In this document: in pieces, positions 6,030 through 14,061 of the stretch
How positions within the stretch are numbered: position 1 is the first letter of the stretch
Layout: every line of letters starts with the position of its first letter
Source of the DNA: JAYVSZ01 sp043774925
Lineage (GTDB): Bacteria > Pseudomonadota > Gammaproteobacteria > Burkholderiales > Methylophilaceae
Assembly (NCBI GenBank): GCA_043774925.1
Contig: JAYVSZ010000064.1
Span: forward strand, 1-43,886
Reading direction: 5' to 3'
Length of the DNA stretch: 43,886 nt
Notes under the pieces: model-generated
Told to the model about the DNA's origin: nothing
The model's input: only the letters and a program-made list of their open reading frames with translations
Databases searched by the model: none
Made by a program: the position numbers and the translations under genes

Positions 6030-8768
6030 TTAGCCAAAAACATTCTGCCACAGGCGCTTCACCGCATCTGCTTGATGTTGCACTAACGCATTTTCTACTT
6101 TAGCCTGCATATTGCCTTGCAGCCTTGCCGCATGCTGCAAGCGACGATATTCGCGATAAGCATTTGCCACGCTTTCAGCGAGATTTTCGTCAACAATTCC
6201 CAACTTACCTAGCGTTTTTAGCAAGGCGATATTGCCAAAATTATTTGTTAATTCAGCATATTGCGCCGCGTTCGCCAGCACCAAATACTGCACCATAAAT
6301 TCCACATCAATAATGCCACCTTTTTCGTGCTTTAAATCAAATAATGCACTTTTGTTCACATTCGCTTCGCGCATCTGCGTTTTCATTTTCTGCCGCATTT
6401 CAATCACTTCTTTTTTAAGCTTTTGTACATCGCGCGTTTGTCGTATCACTTCAATGCGAATCGCCTCGAAAGCCGCGCCAATGCTCGCATCTCCAGCTAC
6501 AAATCTTGCGCGCGTAATGGCTTGATGTTCCCACACCCAAGCGCGATTGAGCTGATAATCATGGAACGCTTCGACCGAGCATACCAGCAAGCCACTATTA
6601 CCATCGGGGCGCAATTGCAAATCTGTTTCGTAAAGCAAACCCGCGCTTGTTAAGCTGTTAAACCAGCTATTAATGCGCTGCGCAAATTTTGCGTAGATTT
6701 CAGATATGTCCTCACCAGCGCCTTCTGCGTCATCGTTATATAAGAAAATAATATCCAAATCCGAGGCGTAACCCAGTTCTTTTCCGCCGAGTTTACCGTA
6801 GCCAATGACCGCAAATTTCGGCACTTCGCGGTGTTTAAACTTGAGCGATTGCCAAATCGCTTTCAGCGCGACATCCAGAATCAAATCTGCCAACGCGCTC
6901 AAATAATCCGAAAGCGTTTCCAGCGCCAATTTGCCTGCAATATCTTGCGCGGCAAATCTAAAAACAGCCGCATGCTTAAATTGGCGCATCGCATTCATTT
7001 GCGCTTCTGCATCGCCAGCAAGCGCATGGAGTTTGGCTTCTAGGGCAGCGCGCATTTGCGCAAAATTCGGCTTGGCGTATAAACTGCGCTCATCCAAAAG
7101 CTCATCCAACACCATCGGATGCTGCGTCAGATATTGCGCGCACCAACTGCTGGCGGCGCACAATTTCACCACCAAATCCAGTGCTTGCGGATATTCAGCG
7201 AATAGCGCCAAATAGCTGGCGCGGCGGCAAATCGCCTCGAGTAAATCGATCGCTCGCTGTAGCGCAATATCCGCGTTTGCTTGCAGGCTTGCGGCTTGAA
7301 TGACGAGCGGCATCAGGCGGTCGAATCTTTGACGACTCTGCTCTGGTAATTGTTGGTAGCGTGCGCTTTCTCGGCACAATTTCAAGCGTTGCAGCGTTTC
7401 AGCCGCATCGCCAAAACCCGCACCAGATAAGGCTTGCAAGGCAGCATCATTTTCGAGCAAGCCTTGCCAAAGCAAGTTCTCTTTTGCGTTATCGTCTGGC
7501 AGCGTTTGCGTATTTTCGTTAAAAGTCGCATCAAAATGTTGCTGCACAATTTGTCGGTGTTGCGCCAAAATCGCTGCAAAACTCGCCCAATCGGCAAAAT
7601 TCATGGCGCGCGCGATGCGCACTTTAGCTGCATCATGCGTCGGCAAATCTTGCGTTTGTTGGTCTTCCACGTACATCAAACGATGCTCTAAGTTACGCAA
7701 AAAAACATAGGCCTCGGCAAGTTGCGTAACGGCTTCTTTTGGTAGCAAGCCTTTGTTTTCTAACAATTTTAGCACTTCTAATGTCGGCTTAACCTGCAAG
7801 CTCGTGTCTTGTCCGCCACGAATGAGCTGAAACACCTGCGCAATAAATTCAATCTCGCGAATACCGCCGCGCCCAAGTTTAATATTGTCTTGCAAGCCTT
7901 TTTGCAGCACATCGCGGTGAATTTGCAGCTTCAAATCGCGCATCGATGCAAATGCGCTAAAATCTAAATATTTTCTGAAAATAAACGGCCTAAGAAGTCC
8001 GTAGATATTGGCTTGCAGGCCAGTGATGGCGCGGCCTTTTATCCACGCATAACGCTCCCATTCGCGGCCATTATTTTGGTAATATTCTTCTAATGCATCT
8101 AAACTAGAAACCAGCGCACCTTCGCTGCCAAACGGCCGCAAGCGCATATCCACACGAAATACAAAACCATCTTCGGTCACTTCATCCAACGCAGAAATCA
8201 CCTTTTTGCCAAGCTTGACGAAAAAGTCTTGATTGCTCACGCCCTGAGTAGTCTCACCATCCTGTTCGTAAGCAAAAATCAAATCGACATCGGACGACAC
8301 ATTCAACTCGCCGCCGCCGAGCTTGCCCATGCCGATAACAATCAATGTTTGTGCTTTGCCATCTGCGCTGCGAGGCTTGCCAATGCTGGATTGCAGCCAT
8401 GTGTTTTGATACGTTACCGCGGTTTGAATTGCAATTTCTGCAAGCTGTGTTGTGCTTTGCATCACCTCTTGCAAGTCCGCCAAACCATTTAAATCACGAA
8501 GGATAATGCGTGCTAAAACGCTTTGTCTAATCTTGCGAAGCGCTCTTTTTAAACTAATTTCATCCGCTATTTTTTGCGCATCTAAAAATTGTTGCATTTC
8601 TGCCAAGCCATAGAAAATGTGCAGATGTTTTAGCGAATCTACAAGCAAATCCGCATCCTTCGTCAGCAAGCGCGCCATAAATGGGCTGCAGTCTTCCACC
8701 CTTTGCAAATAAGAAAGTTGCAAAGTTGATAGTTCTAGATTTTTAGCGGCTTCCAGCAGTGTTTTCAT
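6030..8768 (-). CDS. glnE: Bifunctional glutamine synthetase adenylyltransferase/adenylyl-removing enzyme
   Basis: A 912-residue GlnE. It has two nucleotidyltransferase-type domains. The N-terminal adenylyl-removing domain carries GMGKLGGGELNVSSDVDLIF with D160 and D162, and the C-terminal adenylyltransferase domain carries GYGKLGGKELGYASDLDIIF near residue 655. A helical linker sits between them, with a final helical region containing GGIIDVEFMVQYL. The enzyme attaches or removes AMP on glutamine synthetase in response to PII and glutamine. It is about 35 residues shorter than the E. coli protein, mostly at the N-terminus. The ATG at 8768 has no clear Shine-Dalgarno sequence. It is transcribed divergently from acs. 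Confidence 0.96.
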   Translation of the reverse strand: MKTLLEAAKNLELSTLQLSYLQRVEDCSPFMARLLTKDADLLVDSLKHLHIFYGLAEMQQFLDAQKIADEISLKRALRKIRQSVLARIILRDLNGLADLQEVMQSTTQLAEIAIQTAVTYQNTWLQSSIGKPRSADGKAQTLIVIGMGKLGGGELNVSSDVDLIFAYEQDGETTQGVSNQDFFVKLGKKVISALDEVTEDGFVFRVDMRLRPFGSEGALVSSLDALEEYYQNNGREWERYAWIKGRAITGLQANIYGLLRPFIFRKYLDFSAFASMRDLKLQIHRDVLQKGLQDNIKLGRGGIREIEFIAQVFQLIRGGQDTSLQVKPTLEVLKLLENKGLLPKEAVTQLAEAYVFLRNLEHRLMYVEDQQTQDLPTHDAAKVRIARAMNFADWASFAAILAQHRQIVQQHFDATFNENTQTLPDDNAKENLLWQGLLENDAALQALSGAGFGDAAETLQRLKLCRESARYQQLPEQSRQRFDRLMPLVIQAASLQANADIALQRAIDLLEAICRRASYLALFAEYPQALDLVVKLCAASSWCAQYLTQHPMVLDELLDERSLYAKPNFAQMRAALEAKLHALAGDAEAQMNAMRQFKHAAVFRFAAQDIAGKLALETLSDYLSALADLILDVALKAIWQSLKFKHREVPKFAVIGYGKLGGKELGYASDLDIIFLYNDDAEGAGEDISEIYAKFAQRINSWFNSLTSAGLLYETDLQLRPDGNSGLLVCSVEAFHDYQLNRAWVWEHQAITRARFVAGDASIGAAFEAIRIEVIRQTRDVQKLKKEVIEMRQKMKTQMREANVNKSALFDLKHEKGGIIDVEFMVQYLVLANAAQYAELTNNFGNIALLKTLGKLGIVDENLAESVANAYREYRRLQHAARLQGNMQAKVENALVQHQADAVKRLWQNVFG

Positions 8769-8828
8769 GGCGTTTTTAAGGTAGTATTACGCTTAACAAT
8801 TCAGTTAAATCTATAACAAATAATATCT

Positions 8829-8844
8829 TATAATTACTCGGGAG
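8829..8844 (+). promoter_or_regulatory. Candidate acs -10 element and ribosome binding site
   Basis: A perfect TATAAT at 8829-8834 is followed by GGAG at 8841-8844, six bases before the acs ATG. The best -35 (TTAAAT at 8805-8810, 18-bp spacing) is poor. If this -10 is used, the leader would begin essentially at the ribosome binding site. Confidence 0.35.
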
Positions 8845-8850
8845 TTTAGC

Positions 8851-10827
8851 ATGTCCATCGAATCTGTTTCGCACGAAACCCGTGTATTTGAACCTTCTGA
8901 GGCGTTTAAAAAACAAGCTGTTATCTCTGGTATGGCGCACTATCATGCGCTCTGCGCCGAAGCTGCGGCCGATTACGAAGGCTTTTGGGCTAAGCTGGCG
9001 CGTGAACTTTTGGTGTGGCACAAACCCTTCACCAAAACGCTTAACGACAGCAAAGCGCCCTTTTACAAGTGGTTTGAAGACGGCGAGCTGAACGTTTCTG
9101 CTAACTGTTTAGATAAACACCTGAAGACGATTCCCAACAAAACCGCAATTATTTTTGAGGCGGACAACGGAGATGTGAAACACGTCAGCTACAAGGATTT
9201 ATACACCCAAGTTTGCCAGTTTGCCAACGGCCTCAAAACGCTCAATTTGAGCGTTGGCGACCGTGTAATGATTTACTTGCCGATGGGCGTTGAGGCGGTT
9301 GTGGCCATGCAAGCCTGCGCGCGCCTAGGGCTTACGCACTCGGTCGTATTTGGTGGATTTTCCGCCAAAAGCTTGCAAGAACGCATTGCCGATACCGCCG
9401 CACGTGCCGTGATTACCGCGGATGGCCAATTTAGAGGCGGCAAAGCGCTGCCACTCAAAAGCGCGGTGGACGAAGCGCTCACCATGCCTGGCTGCGAAAG
9501 CGTGGAAAAAGTAGTGGTGTTTAAACGCACTGGCATAGACGTCACTTGGAACGCGCGTGATATTGCTTGGAGTGATTTAATTGCAGGCCAAAAAGACGAA
9601 TGCGCACCTGTGATAGTGAGTGCAGAACATCCGCTGTTCTTGCTTTATACATCAGGCTCTACAGGCAAGCCAAAAGGCGTACAACATAGCAGCGCTGGCT
9701 ACTTGCTACATGCGCTCAACACCATGCGCTGGACATTTGATATTAAGAACGATGACGTGTTTTGGTGCACCGCCGACGTGGGCTGGATTACTGGCCACAC
9801 TTATGTGGCGTATGGCCCGCTAGCCATGGGCGCAACGCAAATTGTGTTTGAAGGCATCCCTAGCTACCCCAATGCTGGGCGCTTTTGGCAGATGATTGAT
9901 AAGCATAAAGTGACGATTTTCTACACCGCGCCTACTGCAATCAGATCACTCATTAAAGCGGGTGAAACTGATCCAAGCACGCACCCAAGAAATTCTAAAC
10001 TAAGCAGCTTGCGCATTCTTGGTTCAGTCGGCGAGCCAATTAATCCAGAAGCTTGGATGTGGTATCACGAAAATGTCGGCCACGGCCATTGCCCCATTGT
10101 CGACACCTTTTGGCAAACCGAAACTGGCGGACATGTGATTACACCGCTACCAGGCGCGACAGCATTGGTGCCTGGCTCATGCACACTGCCGTTCCCAGGC
10201 ATTGATATTGATGTTGTCGATGAAACGGGCAAAGACGTGCCGTGGGGCACTGGCGGGTTGTTAGTGATTAAAAAACCTTGGCCGTCCATGATTCGCACCA
10301 TTTACGGCGACCCTGAGCGCTATGTTTCGAGCTACTATCCGCAAGATTTGGGTGGTAAAACTTATTTGGCTGGCGATGGTGCCATACGCGATGCCAAAAC
10401 TGGCAACTTTACCATTATGGGGCGCATCGACGACGTACTGAATGTATCTGGGCATCGCCTTGGTACGATGGAAATTGAATCTGCACTTGTTTCAAATCCA
10501 CTCGTCGCAGAAGCCGCCGTGGTAGGCAAACCGCACGATATTAAAGGCGAATCTGTGGTGGCTTATGTGGTGCTAAAAGGCGCGCGACCAAGCGGTGAAG
10601 AGGCGAAAAAAATCGTCAACAACCTGCGTGATTGGGTGGGCAAAGAAATCGGTCCAATCGCCAAGCCAGATGAGATCCGCTTTGGCGATAACTTACCTAA
10701 AACACGCTCTGGCAAGATTATGCGCAGACTTTTGCGTTCATTAGCCAAAGGCGAGGAAATCACTTCGGATATTTCTACTTTAGATAACCCAGCCATTTTG
10801 GAACAGTTAAAAGAAGTGGTTAAATAA
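8851..10827 (+). CDS. acs: Acetate-CoA ligase (acetyl-CoA synthetase)
   Basis: A 658-residue ANL-superfamily adenylate-forming enzyme that makes acetyl-CoA from acetate, ATP and CoA via acetyl-AMP. The P-loop motif reads YTSGSTGKPKG, the A5 motif DTFWQTETGG, and the hinge region GRIDDVLNVSGHRLGTMEIES. The catalytic lysine K622 lies in KTRSGKIMRR, the position that is reversibly acetylated in Salmonella Acs (K609), so similar post-translational control is possible. Length and motif order are typical of Acs rather than of propionyl- or longer-chain ligases. A FlK-like thioesterase gene follows after 12 bp, probably in the same transcript. Confidence 0.93.
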   Translation: MSIESVSHETRVFEPSEAFKKQAVISGMAHYHALCAEAAADYEGFWAKLARELLVWHKPFTKTLNDSKAPFYKWFEDGELNVSANCLDKHLKTIPNKTAIIFEADNGDVKHVSYKDLYTQVCQFANGLKTLNLSVGDRVMIYLPMGVEAVVAMQACARLGLTHSVVFGGFSAKSLQERIADTAARAVITADGQFRGGKALPLKSAVDEALTMPGCESVEKVVVFKRTGIDVTWNARDIAWSDLIAGQKDECAPVIVSAEHPLFLLYTSGSTGKPKGVQHSSAGYLLHALNTMRWTFDIKNDDVFWCTADVGWITGHTYVAYGPLAMGATQIVFEGIPSYPNAGRFWQMIDKHKVTIFYTAPTAIRSLIKAGETDPSTHPRNSKLSSLRILGSVGEPINPEAWMWYHENVGHGHCPIVDTFWQTETGGHVITPLPGATALVPGSCTLPFPGIDIDVVDETGKDVPWGTGGLLVIKKPWPSMIRTIYGDPERYVSSYYPQDLGGKTYLAGDGAIRDAKTGNFTIMGRIDDVLNVSGHRLGTMEIESALVSNPLVAEAAVVGKPHDIKGESVVAYVVLKGARPSGEEAKKIVNNLRDWVGKEIGPIAKPDEIRFGDNLPKTRSGKIMRRLLRSLAKGEEITSDISTLDNPAILEQLKEVVK

Positions 10828-10839
10828 AGCAGTAAATAC

Positions 10840-11262
10840 ATGAAAGAATCGCTAAAACCTGGCATCCGTTATGTGCACAAAATGGTTGTGCCACCATCCA
10901 AAACAGTGCCCGCGCTTTATCCTGAAGCAGATGAGTTTTTGGCCATGCCAGAAGTGTTTGCGACTGGTTTTTTGGTCGGATTTTTAGAATGGGCGTGTAT
11001 CAAAGCGATTAATCCACACCTCAATTGGCCAGACCAGCAAACAGTAGGCACGCATATCAACGTAAGTCACGAAGCGCCAACTCCCGTTGGGCTTGAAGTC
11101 ACCGCCACGGTAGAACTGATTGCAATGGAAGGCAGAAAACTGGTTTTTGCGGTGGAAGCGCATGACGGCGTGGACTTAATCTCCAAAGGTACGCATGAAC
11201 GTTTTGTGATTGATAAAGCGAAATTTGACGCTAAAGTGCAAGCCAAGAAAAATAAGACTTAA
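10840..11262 (+). CDS. FlK-like hot-dog thioesterase
   Basis: A 140-residue single hot-dog domain protein resembling the fluoroacetyl-CoA thioesterase FlK family. The conserved blocks are KTVPALYPEADEF, MPEVFATGFLVGFLEWAC and VGTHINVSHEAPTPVG, followed by AHDGVDLISKGTHERFVID. The threonine in FATG, the glutamate in FLEWAC and the histidine in VSHEA correspond by pattern to the Thr/Glu/His active site of FlK. It probably hydrolyses a small acyl-CoA; location 12 bp after acs suggests a role in releasing surplus or wrong acyl-CoA made by Acs, but the substrate is unknown. There is no fluorometabolism context. Confidence 0.8.
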   Translation: MKESLKPGIRYVHKMVVPPSKTVPALYPEADEFLAMPEVFATGFLVGFLEWACIKAINPHLNWPDQQTVGTHINVSHEAPTPVGLEVTATVELIAMEGRKLVFAVEAHDGVDLISKGTHERFVIDKAKFDAKVQAKKNKT

Positions 11263-11327
11263 ACGCCCATTCGGCAAATGCTAGCAAGTGCGGTAAAATA
11301 CGCGCTTTGCAATTTAGAACTTTCCGC

Positions 11328-12899
11328 ATGCCCCTCCTAGAAGAAATTAAACGTCGCCGTACCTTTGCCATCATTTCGCACCCCGATGCGGGTAAAACCA
11401 CGCTCACAGAGAAGCTTTTGTGGTTTGGCGGCGCGATTCAAGTCGCAGGCGAAGTGCGTGGACGCAAGGCTTCACGCCATGCGACATCAGACTGGATGGA
11501 ACTTGAGAAGCAACGCGGCATTTCGGTCACTTCTTCCGTCATGCAGTTTCCGTATCGCGAACACATGATTAACCTGCTTGATACGCCTGGCCATGATGAC
11601 TTCTCGGAAGATACTTATCGCACGCTAACCGCCGTGGATTCTGCCGTGATGGTGATTGATAGCGTGAACGGCGTGGAAACGCAAACTATTAAGCTACTAA
11701 ACGTGTGCCGCATGCGCGATACGCCGATTATCACGTTTATTAACAAGCTAGACCGCGAAAGTCGCGCGCCGATTGAGTTGCTGGATGAAATTGAATCGAC
11801 ACTCGGTATGGAGTGCGCGCCAATGACTTGGCCGATTGGCATGGGAAAAAGCTTTCGTGGCGTTTATAATTTGTATACAGATTCGATTTCATTTTTCGAC
11901 CCACGCGCAGAAAAAGGTACGTCCGAGGTCATCCAAGGCCTAGATAATCTGCGCTTAGACGAGCTGCTTGGCCATGTTGCAGCAGAATTGCGAATAGATA
12001 TTGAACTGGTGCGCGGCGCTTCTCACAGCTTCGATAAAGCGCGTTTTTTAAGCGGCAAGCAAACGCCTGTGTTTTTTGGCTCGGCGATTAACAATTTTGG
12101 CGTACAAAGCTTGCTGGACGCGGTTGTGGACTTATCTCCCGCGCCGCTTGGCCGCAACACGGCTACGCGCGCCGTTGCCGCAGATGAGCCAAAATTTTCA
12201 GGCTTTGTGTTTAAAATTCAAGCGAATATGGACCCGAAACACCGCGATCGCATTGCGTTTTTACGCGTGTGCTCAGGCCGCTTCGAGCGTGGCATGAAAA
12301 TTAAACAAGTGGCTTCTGGCAAGACGCTCAGCGTAAACAACGCCATCACTTTTATGGCGCAAGACCGCACCACCATGGATGAGGCGTATTCAGGCGATAT
12401 TATTGGCATCCCCAACCACGGCACAATCAAGCTTGGCGATACATTTACCGAAAATGAAAATCTCAAATTTATCGGCATTCCGTCGTTTGCGCCAGAGTTC
12501 TTTCGCCGTGCGCGCATTAAAAACCCGATGAAAATGAAGCAGTTACAAATTGGACTTAAACAACTTTCTGAAGAAGGTGCCGCGCAGCTTTTTCGTCCGC
12601 TACTTTCCAATGATTTGATTTTGGGTGCAGTCGGCATGCTGCAATTTGAGGTGGTCGCACACCGTTTGGAGCACGAATATGGTGTGGATATGGTGTTTGA
12701 ACCTTACGATTGCTATACCACACGCTGGCTTAAAGGCTCGGACGCCGACCTGAAAGCGATTGCCGACAAATACGGTTTTAACGTGGGTTTGGATAGCGCG
12801 GATGATTATGTGTACCTCGCTCCTAACCGTGTGAATTTGCAAATGGCGCAAGAGCGATACCCTAACATTAAATTCGCAGAAACCCGCGAGATTGCTTAA
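11328..12899 (+). CDS. prfC: Peptide chain release factor 3
   Basis: A 523-residue translational GTPase that recycles RF1/RF2 from the ribosome after termination. The start MPLLEEIKRRRTFAIISHPD is preferred over an earlier TTG frame opening at 11307. The GTPase motifs are HPDAGKTT (G1), DTPGHDDFSEDTYR (G3) and NKLDRE (G4). The domain II barrel and RF3-specific C-terminal domain follow and the length is typical of RF3. There is no strong ribosome binding site. A TAAAAT about 28 bases upstream of the ATG could be a -10. Its stop codon overlaps that of the convergent TMEM175-like gene within a shared TTAA. Confidence 0.96.
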   Translation: MPLLEEIKRRRTFAIISHPDAGKTTLTEKLLWFGGAIQVAGEVRGRKASRHATSDWMELEKQRGISVTSSVMQFPYREHMINLLDTPGHDDFSEDTYRTLTAVDSAVMVIDSVNGVETQTIKLLNVCRMRDTPIITFINKLDRESRAPIELLDEIESTLGMECAPMTWPIGMGKSFRGVYNLYTDSISFFDPRAEKGTSEVIQGLDNLRLDELLGHVAAELRIDIELVRGASHSFDKARFLSGKQTPVFFGSAINNFGVQSLLDAVVDLSPAPLGRNTATRAVAADEPKFSGFVFKIQANMDPKHRDRIAFLRVCSGRFERGMKIKQVASGKTLSVNNAITFMAQDRTTMDEAYSGDIIGIPNHGTIKLGDTFTENENLKFIGIPSFAPEFFRRARIKNPMKMKQLQIGLKQLSEEGAAQLFRPLLSNDLILGAVGMLQFEVVAHRLEHEYGVDMVFEPYDCYTTRWLKGSDADLKAIADKYGFNVGLDSADDYVYLAPNRVNLQMAQERYPNIKFAETREIA

Positions 12900-13477
12900 T
12901 CGTTATCTTGCAATTGACGTTCTATGCGGCTATCTGGCACAGACCACATCAGCGCAATCCCAGCATAAATGACTTCAGAAACCCATGGCGTGATAAAAGT
13001 GAATGCAATCCCAACCAAATAGCCTAAAACTGAAATTTTGCCTTTAATGTCTTGGCCAACAGCCTTTTTTAATAAAGATTGTGTCCCTTGGGAGGCAATA
13101 ATCACGCGCTGCAGGATTTGATAGGCTGCACCTGCCATTAGCAATACTACGCCGTACAAGCCTAGCGGCAATGCTGCAAAATAATTCTCCCCAACCCAAC
13201 CCGTCACGAACGGAAACAGCGACAACCAGAACAACAAATGTAAATTTGCCCATAGCACGCTACCATTCACATGTTTTACTGTATGCATCATGTGATGGTG
13301 ATTATTCCAATAAATTGCGACGTAGATAAAGCTCAAAACATAACTTAAAAATACTGGCAGCAGCGGCCTTAAAGCGGCCCAATCACTACTGTGTGGCACT
13401 TTCAACTCAAGCACCATAATAGTGATAATAATGGCAATTACACCGTCACTAAAAGCTTCTAATCGAGTTTTTTCCAT
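12896..13477 (-). CDS. TMEM175-like (DUF1211) potassium channel family membrane protein
   Basis: A 193-residue membrane protein with five to six predicted helices. The family signature is at the very N-terminus: EKTRLEAFSDGVIAIIITIM, that is R-x-x-x-FSDGV in transmembrane helix 1, which in bacterial TMEM175 homologues forms the potassium pore as a tetramer. The ATG at 13477 puts this motif four residues in, as is normal; the frame is open 38 codons further upstream but that part overlaps the preceding gene. It is the last gene of a minus-strand group with the unknown protein and the ABC-F ATPase. Its stop shares TTAA with prfC. Confidence 0.88.
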   Translation of the reverse strand: MEKTRLEAFSDGVIAIIITIMVLELKVPHSSDWAALRPLLPVFLSYVLSFIYVAIYWNNHHHMMHTVKHVNGSVLWANLHLLFWLSLFPFVTGWVGENYFAALPLGLYGVVLLMAGAAYQILQRVIIASQGTQSLLKKAVGQDIKGKISVLGYLVGIAFTFITPWVSEVIYAGIALMWSVPDSRIERQLQDND

Positions 13478-13490
13478 TTGCAAAGCCTCA

Positions 13491-14054
13491 CTATATTGAT
13501 TCAAACGCCTCACACAATTGACTGAGCAACTGTCCGAACAGCGGTAATACATCTTCTTTACTATGCGGGCTTTCGTCGTCAGTGCCAGCAATCACAAAAC
13601 TCACAGTGAGTTTATCTAAATTTTCGCGAAACTCGCTCCAGTGCTCAACGTCAGCCTCGCCAATCAGCTTCACTTTGCTCAAACCACCATCGATAATTTC
13701 CACCAACTCTTCTTCGCCAATGCCCGCAAATAGCGTTTTGGCGATGACAATTTGCGCGGCCTGAAAATCTGGCGTGATATTTTCTTGTACTAGCGGCACA
13801 GTTAAAAACGCATAAGTCAGCACGCCGTAAGCCTGATAAACGCTGAGCATCTCGAAATTCTCTTTACGCTCCTGTGCTGGCTGGCGCTCAGCAGCTTGAA
13901 TGGCGCGGAAAGTGATGAAGCTCGCCAAATAATTGGCGGCATCAAGCGCGTTGTAATCGGCCAAATCCGTGCTTGGCATCGCGCCATCGGCATGCGTTTC
14001 GGCCAAGCAAATGCCGTGCAGTAATTTCAGGCGTTGTGAGTAATTCGGTTCCAT
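13491..14054 (-). CDS. Conserved-looking hypothetical protein, mostly helical
   Basis: A 187-residue soluble, acidic, mainly alpha-helical protein with no motif I recognise and no signal peptide or membrane segment. The ATG at 14054 has a well-placed Shine-Dalgarno sequence (AGGAAA on the minus strand), just downstream of the stop codon of the ABC-F gene, and the TMEM175-like gene begins 13 bp after its stop. Codon use and composition match the neighbours, so it looks like a genuine resident gene in a three-gene operon. No function is proposed. Confidence 0.72.
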   Translation of the reverse strand: MEPNYSQRLKLLHGICLAETHADGAMPSTDLADYNALDAANYLASFITFRAIQAAERQPAQERKENFEMLSVYQAYGVLTYAFLTVPLVQENITPDFQAAQIVIAKTLFAGIGEEELVEIIDGGLSKVKLIGEADVEHWSEFRENLDKLTVSFVIAGTDDESPHSKEDVLPLFGQLLSQLCEAFESI

Positions 14055-14061
14055 TTTTTTC

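Noticed and set aside
10840..11262. The thioesterase as a true fluoroacetate resistance gene
   Set aside because: The fold and motifs fit FlK-like proteins in general, which are widespread; nothing nearby points to fluoroacetate.
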